A DNA stretch of 64,000 nt from contig NZ_CP109104.1 in assembly GCF_035917675.1 (NCBI RefSeq), positions 2,666,001-2,730,000 on the forward strand. The letters run 5' to 3'. The notes beneath the pieces were generated by a model, which saw only the letters and a list, made by a program, of their open reading frames with translations, was not told where the DNA came from and ran no database searches. The translations under genes were made by a program, and so were the position numbers. The DNA is from Streptomyces sp. NBC_01775 (GTDB taxonomy: Bacteria > Actinomycetota > Actinomycetes > Streptomycetales > Streptomycetaceae). Shown piece after piece: positions 54,038-63,717 of the stretch; position 1 is the stretch's first letter, and every line of letters begins with the position of its first letter.

Positions 54038-54883
54038 TCAGCGTCCGAGGTCGGCGAGCTTGGCGCGGAGCTGGAGGACGGACTTGGTGTGGATCTGGCT
54101 GACCCTGCTCTCGGTCACCCCCAGCACCTGGCCGATCTCGGCGAGCGTCAGCCCTTCGTAGTAGTAGAGAGTGACCACGGTCTTCTCCCGTTCGGGCAAG
54201 GTGTTGATCGCGCGCGCGAGGAGTCTGCGCAGCTCACGGTCCTCGGCCACCTCGACGGGGTTGTCGGCGGCCGTGTCCTCCAGCGTGTCCATGAGGCTGA
54301 GCCGGTCACCACCGTCGCCGCCCACATGCAGCAGCTCTTCGAGGGCGACGACGTTGGCCAGGGACAACTGGCTGAAAACGCCATGCAGTTCCTCCATGGC
54401 GATGCCCATCTCGGAGGCCACCTCGGACTCGGAGGGGCTGCGGCGGAGCTTGGCCTCCAAGGTGGCGTAGGCGCGCTCGACCGCGCGGGCCTTCTGCCGT
54501 ACGGAGCGGGGGATCCAGTCCAGCGCCCGCAGTTCGTCGATCATCGCGCCCCGGATGCGGGTGATGGCGTAGGTCTCGAACTTGATGGAGCGCTCGGGGT
54601 CGAACTTCTCGATAGCGTCGATCAGCCCGAAGACCCCGGAGGAGACGAAGTCGGCCTGCTCGACGTTGGAGGGCAGACCGACGCTGACCCTGCCCGCGAC
54701 GTACTTGACCAGCGGCGAATAGTGCAGGATCAGCTGCTCGCGAAGCCTGCTGTCGGCTGTGTCCTTGTACGACTGCCAGAGTTCCTCCAGCGAGCTGGGC
54801 GCAGTCCTGGGCGTGCCGTCGTCGACCACGGCGGGCGCCACCGCGGCGGCTGTGCGGTCGGGCCCGGAGATGTGCTGAGGCAT
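54038..54883 (-). CDS. whiG: RNA polymerase sigma factor WhiG
   Basis: 281-residue FliA/WhiG-type sigma factor that starts the aerial hypha sporulation programme in Streptomyces. Region 2 includes [34 protein letters not shown], region 3 has [19 protein letters not shown], region 4 has [41 protein letters not shown]. It is known to be held by the anti-sigma RsiG with c-di-GMP; rsiG is not in this window. ATG 54883; the 320 bp upstream should contain its promoter. Strong evidence for a sporulating actinomycete. Confidence 0.96.
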   Translation of the reverse strand: MPQHISGPDRTAAAVAPAVVDDGTPRTAPSSLEELWQSYKDTADSRLREQLILHYSPLVKYVAGRVSVGLPSNVEQADFVSSGVFGLIDAIEKFDPERSIKFETYAITRIRGAMIDELRALDWIPRSVRQKARAVERAYATLEAKLRRSPSESEVASEMGIAMEELHGVFSQLSLANVVALEELLHVGGDGGDRLSLMDTLEDTAADNPVEVAEDRELRRLLARAINTLPEREKTVVTLYYYEGLTLAEIGQVLGVTESRVSQIHTKSVLQLRAKLADLGR

Positions 54884-55203
54884 GCGTCGCCTTGAGCCGT
54901 TCTGCTGGGTGGTGGTGGTCTGTTGGTGTGCGGAGCCGTGCCTCTCATTGAGAGATGGTGTGAGCGTAACGTGACGACAGCGTCGCAGTGAGCGACGGAG
55001 CGTTCGTTCTCGTGTACGCGGTCGTGCTCCTTTCGACGATGGCTCGGCGCTCGCCGGCAGGGCCGCAGGCGGTGACCGCGTGCAGGGCGGGTGTGAGGCG
55101 CTTCGCGGGGCACTCCTCGACCCGGCACGCGCACATGCCTCGGCCCAGCACGCTCACATGGCTCAGGCTTTCACCCGATAGCCCCAGGTCAAGGACCGCC
55201 TCA
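54884..55203. other. Intergenic region between dprA and whiG
   Basis: 320 bp with the whiG promoter expected. Seen are the short palindrome CTCTCATTGAGAG (54942-54954) and an imperfect repeat GTGACG/CGTCGC (54971-54986). No BldD consensus site is clear, though whiG is a known BldD target elsewhere. No gene supported. Confidence 0.5.
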
Positions 55204-56568
55204 TCACCCGATGGAGTGCCCCTTCCGTGCTCGGACCAACAGCCAGCGCTCGCCGGTGCGTTCGACGAAGCCGAGAGCTCGCAGCTCATGGAGCCGGGCC
55301 AGCGTGACCTCTACGGGTACACCTGCGGACCGGGCGATTCGCGCCAGATCACTCGCCCCGCGCCCTGGTACCGCCTCCAGCACCCGGCCGGCGCTCGCGC
55401 TCAACGCGTCGCGTGGAACAGTCGGTCCGCGCCGCTCGGGTGCCAGCTCGCCCACCATTCCCACCAGTTCGATCACCTCGGCGGCGTCGGTGACCACGGT
55501 GGCCTCGCCCCGCAGGAGCTCGTGCACCCCTTGTGAGAGCCCGGAGGTGACCGGCCCCGGCAGCCCCATCACATGCCGCCCCAGCCCCAGGGCGCGGCGC
55601 GCCGTCACCAGGGCACCGCTGCGCAAAGCTGCCTCGATGACGACGGTGCCCCGCGACAGCGCCGCGATCACGCGGTTGCGCAGTACGAATCTGCTGCGGG
55701 TCGGATGGGCGCCGGGAGGCAGCTCCGCGACAAGCAGCCCACGCTCGCCCAGCAGCCTGATCAGCTCCTGGTGGCCCGGCGGATAGGCGACATCCACGCC
55801 GCAGGCCAGCACTCCCACGGTAGGGCCTCGCACCGCCAGGGCTCCCCGGTGCGCACCCCCGTCGATGCCGTAGGCAGCCCCGGAGACCACCGTCCAGCCC
55901 CGCTCGGCGAGCCCGGCGCCCAGCAGGGACGCGCAGTGGGCGCCGTATTCCGTGCAGGCGCGGGCGCCGACCACCGCCACCGAGCGCAGTGCCCATACCC
56001 GCAGCGAGGCCGAGCCGCGGACCCACAGGCCGAAGGGCCTTCTGGCGCCCAAGTCGTCCAGCTGTTGCGGCCATTCCATGTCCCCGGGGCAGACGAACCG
56101 CCCGCCCAGCGCCTCGATCGCTTCGAGGTCCGCATGGGGCCGCGCCCCCTCGGCTCGCAGCCGCAGGCCCTCCCAGCGCTGTTCTTTGGCGCCTTTCAGC
56201 GGTGGCCCTCCCTCTTTCAGCGCGGCCAGGACCTCCTGCGGGGTGCAGGCGGCAAGCCAGCCGCCCACCAGCTCGTCGCCGGGCTCCGCGATCCGGGTGA
56301 GCGCGGCCCGGGCGATCCGCTCGGGGTCACCGGGCGGGCCGAAAACAGGGGAACTCCGGGGAGCGGCAGCGGTGAGCGCGTGGGCGGCTCCGCCCGAAGA
56401 GGGAGAACCCGAAGAGGGAGAAGGGGCAGAAGGGAGTGAGGGAGGGAGGGGTGACGTGGGGGCGGGGGAGACTGGTCCGGCAGAGGGTGGCGTCGCCGTG
56501 TCGGCATCCCCGGCACAGCCGGCCTTCACACCGCTGCCCCGGGTGCGGGCCCGGCCGCTCGCCGTCAT
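55204..56568 (-). CDS. dprA: DNA-processing protein DprA
   Basis: 454 residues. Rossmann-fold DNA-binding core (about 160-370): RSVAVVGARACTEYG, VVSGAAYGIDGGAHRGAL, GVDVAYPPGHQELI, RSRFVLRNRVIAALS, VMGLPGPV. A winged-helix-like domain closes the protein. The first 85 residues are a Pro/Ser-rich extension without match. Loads RecA on incoming single-stranded DNA in competent bacteria; role in Streptomyces is unclear. The ATG overlaps the YifB stop by 4 bp. Confidence 0.93.
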   Translation of the reverse strand: MTASGRARTRGSGVKAGCAGDADTATPPSAGPVSPAPTSPLPPSLPSAPSPSSGSPSSGGAAHALTAAAPRSSPVFGPPGDPERIARAALTRIAEPGDELVGGWLAACTPQEVLAALKEGGPPLKGAKEQRWEGLRLRAEGARPHADLEAIEALGGRFVCPGDMEWPQQLDDLGARRPFGLWVRGSASLRVWALRSVAVVGARACTEYGAHCASLLGAGLAERGWTVVSGAAYGIDGGAHRGALAVRGPTVGVLACGVDVAYPPGHQELIRLLGERGLLVAELPPGAHPTRSRFVLRNRVIAALSRGTVVIEAALRSGALVTARRALGLGRHVMGLPGPVTSGLSQGVHELLRGEATVVTDAAEVIELVGMVGELAPERRGPTVPRDALSASAGRVLEAVPGRGASDLARIARSAGVPVEVTLARLHELRALGFVERTGERWLLVRARKGHSIG

Positions 56569-58181
56569 GCGAAGCGCCCCGGCACGAGTGCGTCGCGCCG
56601 GATGCCGGTGCGCAGCTCCAGCGCGAAGTTGACGTCGTCGGGCGAGGGCCTGTCGTGCCCCGCCAGGTCAGCGACGGTCCAGGCGACCCGCAACACCCTG
56701 TCCAGCCCGCGCGCGGTGAGTACGCCGCGCTCCAGATCCGCTTCGGCCTCCCCCAGCGCTCCGGGCATCGCCGGGTGGCGGGTGCGCAGCTCGTGTCCGG
56801 GCACCTCGCTGTTGGTCTTCCACGGCATGCCCTCATAGCGGGCCGCGGCCCGCTCCCTGGCCTCCAGGACCCGGGCGGCGGCCACGGCGCTGGACTCGGC
56901 GCTCCCGCCCACGGCTACCAGCTCCGAGCGGGCCAGTGGCTCCACGGTGACGCGCAGATCGACCCGGTCCAGCAGCGGCCCCGACAGCCGTGCGCGGTAG
57001 CGGCGTACCGAGGCGGGACGGCACTCGCACTCGCCACCCCGGATGCCGTGCCGCCCGCACGGACAGGGGTTGGCGGCCAGGACCAGCAAGAACCTCGCCG
57101 GCATCCGCATCATCCCGGCGGCCCGCGCCACGACGACATGGCCCGACTCCAAGGGCTGCCGCATGGCATCCAGCACCCTGGGGCTGCACTCTGCCGCCTC
57201 GTCCAGAAAGAGCACGCCGTTGTGCGCCAGGGACACGGCGCCGGGGCGCGGAAGCCCCGTCCCGCCGCCCACCAGTGCCGCCATCGTGGCTGAGTGGTGC
57301 GGAGCGCAGTAAGGCGGCCTGGCGACCAGCGGCTGGCCGGGCGGCAGCGCACCGGCGACCGAGTGGACGGCCGTGACCTCCAGCGACTCCTTGCGGCTGA
57401 GCGCCGGAAGCAGCCCGGGGAGGCGCTCGGCCAGCATCGTCTTGCCCGCGCCCGGCGGCCCCTTGAAGTAGAGGTGGTGTCGGCCTGCCGCCGCGATCTC
57501 CAGCGCACGGCGGGCACGGCGCTGTCCCACCACATCGGCCAGGTCGACGGGGCGTTCCTCCGCCAGGAGCCCGGTGAGCCCGGGTGTGCCCGGAGGCAGC
57601 CCCGTGAGGCCGGCGAGACCCGGATCGGGCAGGCCGTCGCCCGGTCGCCCCGTCTCCTCGGGGACGGGCTCGTCCGTCAGTACGGCGATGAGCTGGCGCA
57701 GGCTGCGCACTCCCACCACGGACACGTCGGGGACGAGCGCCGCCTCGGCCGCCGTCTGCTCGGGGACGACCACCTGGCGGTATCCGGCGTCCGCCGCGGC
57801 CAGCACCGCCGGCAGGACGCCGCGTACGGGCAGCACGCGGCCGTCCAGACCCAGCTCGCCGATCATCATCAGACCGGCGATCTCGCGGGGGTCGATGCGC
57901 TCGGCCGCGGCGAGGACCGCGCAGGCCACAGCGATATCGAAGCCGCTGCCGCCCTTGGGAACGGAGGCGGGGCTCAGGCCCACGGTGAGCTTCTTCTGCG
58001 GCCAGGCGACGCCGGAGTTGACCACGGCAGCGCGCACGCGATCCCGGCTCTCGGTGAGGCTCTTGTCGGGCAGCCCGACGAGGGTGAAGGCCGCGACCCC
58101 CGGCTCCAGGTCGGCCTGGACCTCGACCAGAACCCCCTCGACCCCGACGAGCGCCACGGCGCAGGTGCGGGCGAACCCCAT
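56565..58181 (-). CDS. YifB/ComM-family Mg-chelatase-like AAA+ ATPase
   Basis: 538 residues. N-terminal ChlI-like domain (LPDKSLTESRDRVRAAVVNSG, about 37-57), P-loop GPPGAGKTMLAERLPGLLP, Walker B GVLFLDEAAE, and C-terminal Mg_chelatase_C. In Gram-negative bacteria ComM is a branch-migration helicase in transformation. In the same operon as yraN-like and dprA, overlapping both by one or four bases. Confidence 0.93.
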   Translation of the reverse strand: MGFARTCAVALVGVEGVLVEVQADLEPGVAAFTLVGLPDKSLTESRDRVRAAVVNSGVAWPQKKLTVGLSPASVPKGGSGFDIAVACAVLAAAERIDPREIAGLMMIGELGLDGRVLPVRGVLPAVLAAADAGYRQVVVPEQTAAEAALVPDVSVVGVRSLRQLIAVLTDEPVPEETGRPGDGLPDPGLAGLTGLPPGTPGLTGLLAEERPVDLADVVGQRRARRALEIAAAGRHHLYFKGPPGAGKTMLAERLPGLLPALSRKESLEVTAVHSVAGALPPGQPLVARPPYCAPHHSATMAALVGGGTGLPRPGAVSLAHNGVLFLDEAAECSPRVLDAMRQPLESGHVVVARAAGMMRMPARFLLVLAANPCPCGRHGIRGGECECRPASVRRYRARLSGPLLDRVDLRVTVEPLARSELVAVGGSAESSAVAAARVLEARERAAARYEGMPWKTNSEVPGHELRTRHPAMPGALGEAEADLERGVLTARGLDRVLRVAWTVADLAGHDRPSPDDVNFALELRTGIRRDALVPGRFA

Positions 58182-58711
58182 CAGCCAACCCCTTGTACAT
58201 GCTGGACGACGGGCGCGCCCCGGCCCGGCAGCACAACGCCCACCAGGTCGATCCGCACTCCGCCGACCGGAGGGTGGCCGTACCGGGCGATCCAGCGCTC
58301 GGTCAGCCAGCGTGCCGCCAGGCGGCGCAGCCGCGCCGTCTTGGCGGCGGGAAGGGCGTCCATCGGATGCTGAAAGGGGATGGCCCTGCGCGTTTTGACC
58401 TCGCAGATCACCAGCGCGTCCGCATCCCGCGCGATCAGGTCGATCTCGCCCTCGGCACAGCGCCAGTTCCGCTCAAGGATCATCATGCCCGCCTCGCGCA
58501 GCCTGCGGGCCGCGAGGTCTTCTCCGTACCGCCCCAGCGCACCCCGCGCGCCCGTCCCGACTCCGGCCCCCGCCCGGGCCCCGGCTCCAGCGCCGGACGG
58601 CCTGGCCCGAGCTCCCGTCGCCCTCGGGGCTCCCGCTCCGGCGGCACCGCCTGTCCGTGTCGGCTGCCGCCTGCGCGTGCTTTCTGTGCTCCGCGCGTTC
58701 TTCGTGGTCAT
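58181..58711 (-). CDS. YraN family protein (UPF0102), endonuclease-like fold
   Basis: 176 residues from ATG 58711, seven bases after GGAGGT. After a 58-residue Gly/Ala/Arg-rich extension comes the UPF0102 domain: [49 protein letters not shown], with the E-x-D...EVK nuclease-like pattern. Function not settled in any bacterium; the neighbours suggest DNA processing. First gene of the yraN-yifB-dprA operon. Confidence 0.88.
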   Translation of the reverse strand: MTTKNARSTESTRRRQPTRTGGAAGAGAPRATGARARPSGAGAGARAGAGVGTGARGALGRYGEDLAARRLREAGMMILERNWRCAEGEIDLIARDADALVICEVKTRRAIPFQHPMDALPAAKTARLRRLAARWLTERWIARYGHPPVGGVRIDLVGVVLPGRGAPVVQHVQGVG

Positions 58712-58859
58712 ACGAACCACCTCCGGACACCGACTGTGACGGCGCCGGAGGCGGCTCAGGGATCTTGGTCTTTTTCTGGGGAGAACTCAGCGGTTGTGGA
58801 CAATTCCGTCACCCTCACGAGTGGTCCACGGGTAGCGGGACCGACGACGGACCCCGTGC

Positions 58860-59183
58860 TCAGCCCTTGAAGCCCGAGTCCTCGGGAAGATCCAGCTCAC
58901 TCTTGTTGAGCTCCTCGATGTTCACATCCTTGAAAGTGAGCACTCGTACTTGCTTGACGAATCTGGCCGGCCTGTACATGTCCCAGACCCACGCGTCCGC
59001 CATCGAGACCTCGAAGAAGACCTCGCCCTGTACCGAGTGGACCTGCATCTCGTAGTCGTTGGTGAGATAGAAACGCCGGTCGGTCTCGATCACATATTTG
59101 AACAGTCCGACGACGTCCCTGTACTCCCTGTAGAGCTTCAGCTCCATCTCGGTCTCGTACTTTTCGAGGTCCTCGGCGCTCAT
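58860..59183 (-). CDS. DUF2469 domain protein
   Basis: 107-residue small acidic protein (MSAEDLEKYETEMELKLYREYRDVV) nearly invariant among actinobacteria; function unknown. ATG 59183 is preceded by AAGGGGAA. Its place between yraN and the signal peptidases is conserved in Streptomyces as I recall. Confidence 0.9.
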   Translation of the reverse strand: MSAEDLEKYETEMELKLYREYRDVVGLFKYVIETDRRFYLTNDYEMQVHSVQGEVFFEVSMADAWVWDMYRPARFVKQVRVLTFKDVNIEELNKSELDLPEDSGFKG

Positions 59184-59222
59184 GGCATGTTCCCCTTCAG
59201 CCGTGCGTCCCCCCATTGTGCG

Positions 59223-59960
59223 TCACCCCGAGCGGCCATGTGCCGAAGATGCGATGCGTCGCGCGATCGGCCCGTAGGCGGCGCCGCCCAGCACCAGGAC
59301 GGCGCCCACCACGACGGCGGCCAACGCCAGCGGCAGGGGCCCGCGTTCCGAGGTGCCCTCCGGCATGGCGGCGAATCCGGTCGCCTCCGGCAGCATGCCG
59401 AGCGAGCCGAAGGGCCAGGCGACCGCGTCGACCCGGCCCTTCACGGCGGAGCGCGGCACGGCACCGTGGTCCGCGTCCTGGAGGTGCACCCGGGAGTCGA
59501 GCGACTCCAGCCGGTTGTCCCCCAGCAGGAAGAGCTTGCCCTTGGGGACGTCCGTGCTGTCGAAAGGCCGCTGGGAGTCGGCCCCCCGCGAGCGCAGATA
59601 GGGCTCCTCGACGGGCTTGCCGTTGACGGTGAGCCTGCCGCTCTTGTCGCAGCAGGCCACCTTGTCGCCACCGACCCCGACGACCCGCTTCACCATGGGG
59701 ACCGCTCCCCACACCGAGTCCTGGAAGACGACGACATCACCCCGCCGTACCTCCTCGCCGTCCACCCGTTCGGCCAGCACCCGGCTGTCGGACTTGACGG
59801 TGGGGTGCATCGAGTCGGTGGGCACGGTGTAGGGCTGGTAGAGCACGGCGCCCCAGACGAACCCGCCGAGGAAGAGCACACAGCCGAGGGCCACGGCCAG
59901 CCCGGACAGTCTGTTGCCCAGGCGACCGTGGCCCTCGTCGGTACGTATCGCCTTGCTCAC
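59223..59960 (-). CDS. sipZ: Type I signal peptidase (SipZ)
   Basis: 245 residues from GTG 59960. Catalytic Ser in TDSMHP after the first membrane helix, Lys in MVKRVVGVGGD; further SPase box LLGDNRLESLDSR. Both N- and C-terminal membrane helices are present. Fourth of the four signal peptidase genes; 71 bp downstream of sipY, so may form a separate unit with downstream genes, as in S. lividans. Confidence 0.92.
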   Translation of the reverse strand: MSKAIRTDEGHGRLGNRLSGLAVALGCVLFLGGFVWGAVLYQPYTVPTDSMHPTVKSDSRVLAERVDGEEVRRGDVVVFQDSVWGAVPMVKRVVGVGGDKVACCDKSGRLTVNGKPVEEPYLRSRGADSQRPFDSTDVPKGKLFLLGDNRLESLDSRVHLQDADHGAVPRSAVKGRVDAVAWPFGSLGMLPEATGFAAMPEGTSERGPLPLALAAVVVGAVLVLGGAAYGPIARRIASSAHGRSG

Positions 59961-60031
59961 TTCCGCACTCCCGGTCGTCCGCAGCAGTCTCGAAGATCTG
60001 CGCGCACCCTACCCGGGGGTACGGGAAGCCG

Positions 60032-61060
60032 TCAGCCCTTGGCCTGGCCCTTGTCGGACCGGCCGACGTCCTTGGCTACCAGGCGCTTGCGCCGCCACAG
60101 CACCAGCGGGAGGGCGCCGGCGATACCCAGCGCGGCCGGTGCCGCGTTCAGAGCACGGGCCTGGATGCCCTGCTGGTCGAAGGTCTCGGGCACGGGCAGC
60201 GTGCCCCAGCGGTTGATTGGCCACGCCTTGACGATCGCCCGCCCGACGACCTTGCTCTCCGGCACGAAGCCGCCACCGGGCTGGTTTTGGTGGTAGCGGG
60301 AGTCGAGGGAGTCCTGACGGTGGTCGCCCATCACCCACAGCTTGCCCTTGGGCACCTTGATCGGGCCGAACGGCTTGTCGTCGCAGGGGGTGTTGCCCGG
60401 GTAGAGGTAGGAAGACTCGTTCAGGGGCGTGCCGTTGACACGCACCTTGCCGCCCTCCTTGCACTCCACGGTGTCCCCGCCGACCGCGATGACTCGCTTG
60501 ATCAGGTCCTTCTCGTTGGCGGAGGGCATCAGTCCGATGAAGCTGAGCGCCGTCTGGACGAAGTTCTCCTCGACGTTCGCCTCCGGGAGCCAGCCGCCCG
60601 GGTCGTTGAAGACGACGACCTCGCCCCGGTCGGGCGTCGACCCGAACCACGGGGTGAGCTTGTCCACCAGCACCCGGTCCCCGCGCTGGAGGGTGTCCTG
60701 CATCGAGTCCGAGGGGATGGAGAACGCCTGCACGAGGAAGGTCTTGATGATCAGGGCGAGGATCAGCGCGATGCCGATGAGCATCGGCAGTTCCTGCCAG
60801 AACGACCGCTGCTTCTTGCCGCCCTTCTTGGCGCCCCGCGAGGAGTCGCTGTCGCCCGCGCCGGAGCCGCGCGCGTCGTCTCCGCCCGCGTCGTCGGCCG
60901 CATGTGTCCCATCAGTTTCGGCGGTCACACCGTCACTCTCTCTTTCCACGGTCGGTGGCCCTGCGTCGCCCGTCCCGTTGCCCGTCCCGCCGCCCACATC
61001 GGAACGCTTGTCTTCCGGGTCGCCGGAACCGGACCGTGCGCCGACCGCCAAGTCCCCCAC
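60032..61060 (-). CDS. sipY: Type I signal peptidase (SipY)
   Basis: 342 residues from GTG 61060, five bases after AGGAG; this start overlaps the sipX reading frame by 128 bp. GTG 60928, 5 bp past the sipX stop, would give 298 residues. About 85 hydrophilic residues precede the membrane helix MLIGIALILALIIKTFLVQ. Ser in SDSMQ, Lys in LIKRVIAVGGD, box VMGDHRQDSLDSR, C-terminal helix. Removes signal peptides from exported proteins. Confidence 0.88.
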   Translation of the reverse strand: MGDLAVGARSGSGDPEDKRSDVGGGTGNGTGDAGPPTVERESDGVTAETDGTHAADDAGGDDARGSGAGDSDSSRGAKKGGKKQRSFWQELPMLIGIALILALIIKTFLVQAFSIPSDSMQDTLQRGDRVLVDKLTPWFGSTPDRGEVVVFNDPGGWLPEANVEENFVQTALSFIGLMPSANEKDLIKRVIAVGGDTVECKEGGKVRVNGTPLNESSYLYPGNTPCDDKPFGPIKVPKGKLWVMGDHRQDSLDSRYHQNQPGGGFVPESKVVGRAIVKAWPINRWGTLPVPETFDQQGIQARALNAAPAALGIAGALPLVLWRRKRLVAKDVGRSDKGQAKG

Positions 61061-62591
61061 ATTCACTCCTCACACCGCGCTGCCGCCTGTCCGAGTACCG
61101 GTACAGGCCCACCACTCCCATAACGAGCGGGAGTTCCGCAGAGAACGGGAGTTGCGCCACTCGATTGTCAGGGGCGACGGACGCCGAGGCCGGTGCGCCA
61201 CGTCCGTCAGGTACCGAAGCATATGTCTCCGGCTCCTCAAGCCGCCGCCAGTGCCCGAACGGCCAGGCGATGACGACCGCTCTTCCCTGGACGAGATCCT
61301 CCGGGACCGTCCCTCTGTCGGGCTCCCGGAGGTGGTAACGGGAGTCGGCGGAGTTGGCACGGTGATCGCCCATCACGAACACGCGCCCCACGGGAACCGT
61401 GACCTTGAACTTGATCTGGGAGGGCTTGTTGCCCGGATGCAGATACGGCTCCTTGAGAGGCGTGCCGTTCACCGTAACGCGCCCCTGCTTGTCGCAGCAG
61501 CGCACGGTGTCGCCGCCCACGCCGACGACGCGCTTGATCAGGTCCTGTTCGTCGTCCGAGGGCAGCAGCCCGATGAAGGTCAGGAACTCCTTGCCCTGCT
61601 TGATGCCCGGAGGGGGATCCTCCTTCTTGGCCTGCTCGCCCTTCAGCCATCCGCCGGGGTCCTCGAAGACCACCACATCCCCCCGCTGCGGCTTGGAGCC
61701 GAACCAGGGGGTGAGCTTGTCGACCAGGACCCTGTCGCCGATCTTGATGGTCTGCTCCATCGACCCGGAGGGAATCACGAACGCCTGGACGAGAAAGGTC
61801 TTCAGCACCAGTGCGATCAGCAGCGCGACCCCTATGAGGATCGGTATTTCCTTGGTCGCCGAGAGCCGGCGGCGGCGCTTGATGCGCTTGGCCGCGCGCC
61901 TGCGGGCCGCCCGGCCCTGGCCGGGACGGCGCAGCCCGGACTCTTCCCCGCCGTCCGGAGCCCCGCCGTCCCCGGGTCCGGCTCCAGGGGGCTCAGGGCT
62001 CGGCGGCGGGCCCTGGCCGTTGGCCCACTGGTCGTTGGTCCGCTGCCGCTGATAGCCGTCGACCGGAACACCCGTATGGGCCACGGGGGGCGGCGGGGGG
62101 CGGTCCTGAGCGGTGTAGTCGAACGGTTCGCTGTACTCGTAGGTGCTGCCGTACGGATCTGCCGAAGGGGGCTGGACGGCCGGACCGCCGTTGCCGTTGC
62201 CGTTGCCGTTGCCGTTCGGATAAGCGGGGCCGTTCGGATAAGCGGGGCCGCGACCAGGGCCCGGACCTGGGCCAGGACCGGAACCAGAGCCAGACCCGGC
62301 GCCAGGGCCGAACGGCGCGTCCCACTGCCGCTCGTCCCGCGGCCACTGGTCCTGCTGCCCCTCGTATCCGTACCCCTCATACCCGGGGCCCTGGTGGCCG
62401 GAGCCCGGATTCCCGTAGCCGCCGTTCCCCTGGCCGAAGGGGGCGCGGTCTTCGTAGCCGTCCTCGTAGTTGGCGTCGTCCTCGCTGGGGACGCCATAGG
62501 CGTAGCGCTGTCTCGGGGGCTGTGGGGGACGGGGGTGCGGAGGCCGGGGGTGTCCGTCGCGGCCGGGGTACCGGCCCCGGTGGTCAGTCAT
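60933..62591 (-). CDS. sipX: Type I signal peptidase (SipX) with very long disordered N-terminus
   Basis: 552 residues. The peptidase domain (about 255-460) is complete: IPSGSMEQT, LIKRVVGVGGD, VMGDHRANSADSR. Before the membrane helix stand about 240 residues of Pro/Gly/Tyr/Asn, with simple repeats in the DNA. S. lividans SipX has 320 residues from memory. At the end, after the hydrophobic ELPLVMGVVGLY, the frame runs on for about 48 residues into sipY; a stop in another frame at 61070 would be the usual end. Start ATG 62591 overlaps the sipW end by 8 bp. Confidence 0.85.
   Translation of the reverse strand: MTDHRGRYPGRDGHPRPPHPRPPQPPRQRYAYGVPSEDDANYEDGYEDRAPFGQGNGGYGNPGSGHQGPGYEGYGYEGQQDQWPRDERQWDAPFGPGAGSGSGSGPGPGPGPGRGPAYPNGPAYPNGNGNGNGNGGPAVQPPSADPYGSTYEYSEPFDYTAQDRPPPPPVAHTGVPVDGYQRQRTNDQWANGQGPPPSPEPPGAGPGDGGAPDGGEESGLRRPGQGRAARRRAAKRIKRRRRLSATKEIPILIGVALLIALVLKTFLVQAFVIPSGSMEQTIKIGDRVLVDKLTPWFGSKPQRGDVVVFEDPGGWLKGEQAKKEDPPPGIKQGKEFLTFIGLLPSDDEQDLIKRVVGVGGDTVRCCDKQGRVTVNGTPLKEPYLHPGNKPSQIKFKVTVPVGRVFVMGDHRANSADSRYHLREPDRGTVPEDLVQGRAVVIAWPFGHWRRLEEPETYASVPDGRGAPASASVAPDNRVAQLPFSAELPLVMGVVGLYRYSDRRQRGVRSECGGLGGRRTVRFRRPGRQAFRCGRRDGQRDGRRRATDRGKRE
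62187..62250. repeat. Microsatellite-like repeats within sipX
   Basis: Hexamer GCCGTT five times (62187-62216) coding for the NGNGNG stretch, followed by an 18-bp unit twice (62217-62250) coding for GPAYPN. In-frame. Confidence 0.85.
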
Positions 62592-63306
62592 GGCCGCCGC
62601 CGACGGCCGCGCCGGGGGTCACCGACCCGAGGCGGCGCGGAGGCCACCCGATCCAGTCGGCCCGGCCGATCACGCGCTCCACGGGCACGGTCCCGCCGCC
62701 CGGCTCGCCGAGGTGGTCGCGGGAGTCGCTCGACTGTGAGCGGTGGTCGCCCATGACCCACATGCGCCCGTCGGGTACACGGGTCTCGAAGGGAACGGAA
62801 GAGGGGGCGTCCGAGCCGTAGAGGTAGCCCTCGTCCACAGGCCGACCGTTCACCTCGATCCTCCCCCGCTTGTCGCAGCAGCTCACCAAGTCTCCGCCGA
62901 CGCCGATCACGCGCTTCACATAGTCCGTCTCGGAGGGGCGGACCAGGCCGGTGGCAGCTCCGGCCTTGCGCAGCGCGGTGGTCACCGCGTTGCCGCCCGC
63001 GCCCTCCTCCCCCGCGAAGGAATCCGTCCCGTCGAAGACCACAACGTCCCCGCGCTCCGGATGGTTGCCGAAACGGTAAGCCAGCTTGTTCACCAGCACC
63101 CGGTCACCGACGTCCAAGGTCGGCTCCATGGAAGAGCTCGGAATCAGAAAAGGCTGCACCACAAAGGCGCTGGTCAGCAAGAGGACCCCCAGGACCCCCG
63201 CTGCCCAGGCAGCGATACGAAAGGAGCGCGACCTGCTCCCCCCTCCCCCTTCGGGGCCGGAAGAGCGGTCGCGCTCCGGTTCGTTCTGCTGTTCTTGGGT
63301 GTCCAT
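62584..63306 (-). CDS. sipW: Type I signal peptidase (SipW)
   Basis: 240 residues. Membrane helix IAAWAAGVLGVLLLTSAFVV, Ser in PSSSMEPTL, Lys in YVKRVIGVGGD, box VMGDHRSQSSDSRDH. No second membrane helix at the C-terminus, unlike the other three. First of the sip cluster, 44 bp after rplS. Confidence 0.92.
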   Translation of the reverse strand: MDTQEQQNEPERDRSSGPEGGGGSRSRSFRIAAWAAGVLGVLLLTSAFVVQPFLIPSSSMEPTLDVGDRVLVNKLAYRFGNHPERGDVVVFDGTDSFAGEEGAGGNAVTTALRKAGAATGLVRPSETDYVKRVIGVGGDLVSCCDKRGRIEVNGRPVDEGYLYGSDAPSSVPFETRVPDGRMWVMGDHRSQSSDSRDHLGEPGGGTVPVERVIGRADWIGWPPRRLGSVTPGAAVGGGHD

Positions 63307-63350
63307 CGCTCGGAAGCCTAACCGGCGGTCCGGACGCCCAGAACGCGAGA

Positions 63351-63701
63351 TCAGTTCTCGCGCTTCTCCTTGATCTTGGCGGCCTTGCCGCGCAGGTCAC
63401 GGAGGTAGTAGAGCTTGGCGCGGCGGACGTCACCGCGGGTCACGACCTCGATCTTCTCGACGATCGGGGTGTGCACCGGGAAGGTGCGCTCGACGCCGAC
63501 GCTGAAGCTGACCTTGCGGACCGTGAAGGTCTCCCGCACGCCCGAGCCCTGGCGGCGGATGCAGACGCCCTTGAACTGCTGCACACGCGAGCGGTTGCCC
63601 TCGATGACGCGGACGTGGACGTTGACCGTGTCGCCGGGGCGGAACCCGGGGACGTCCTCGCGCAGGGAGGCGGAGTCGACGCTGTCGAGAAGGTTGGACA
63701 T
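63351..63701 (-). CDS. rplS: 50S ribosomal protein L19
   Basis: 116 residues, [26 protein letters not shown] and the L19 core ([21 protein letters not shown]). ATG 63701 with a GAGGAAAG site that directly follows a hairpin. Between trmD and the sip genes. Confidence 0.98.
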   Translation of the reverse strand: MSNLLDSVDSASLREDVPGFRPGDTVNVHVRVIEGNRSRVQQFKGVCIRRQGSGVRETFTVRKVSFSVGVERTFPVHTPIVEKIEVVTRGDVRRAKLYYLRDLRGKAAKIKEKREN

Positions 63702-63717
63702 GACCGTCTGCTTTCCT

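Noticed and set aside
54960..55000. BldD binding site upstream of whiG
   Set aside because: Checked against the known palindromic consensus; the CGTAACGTGACG stretch does not fit.
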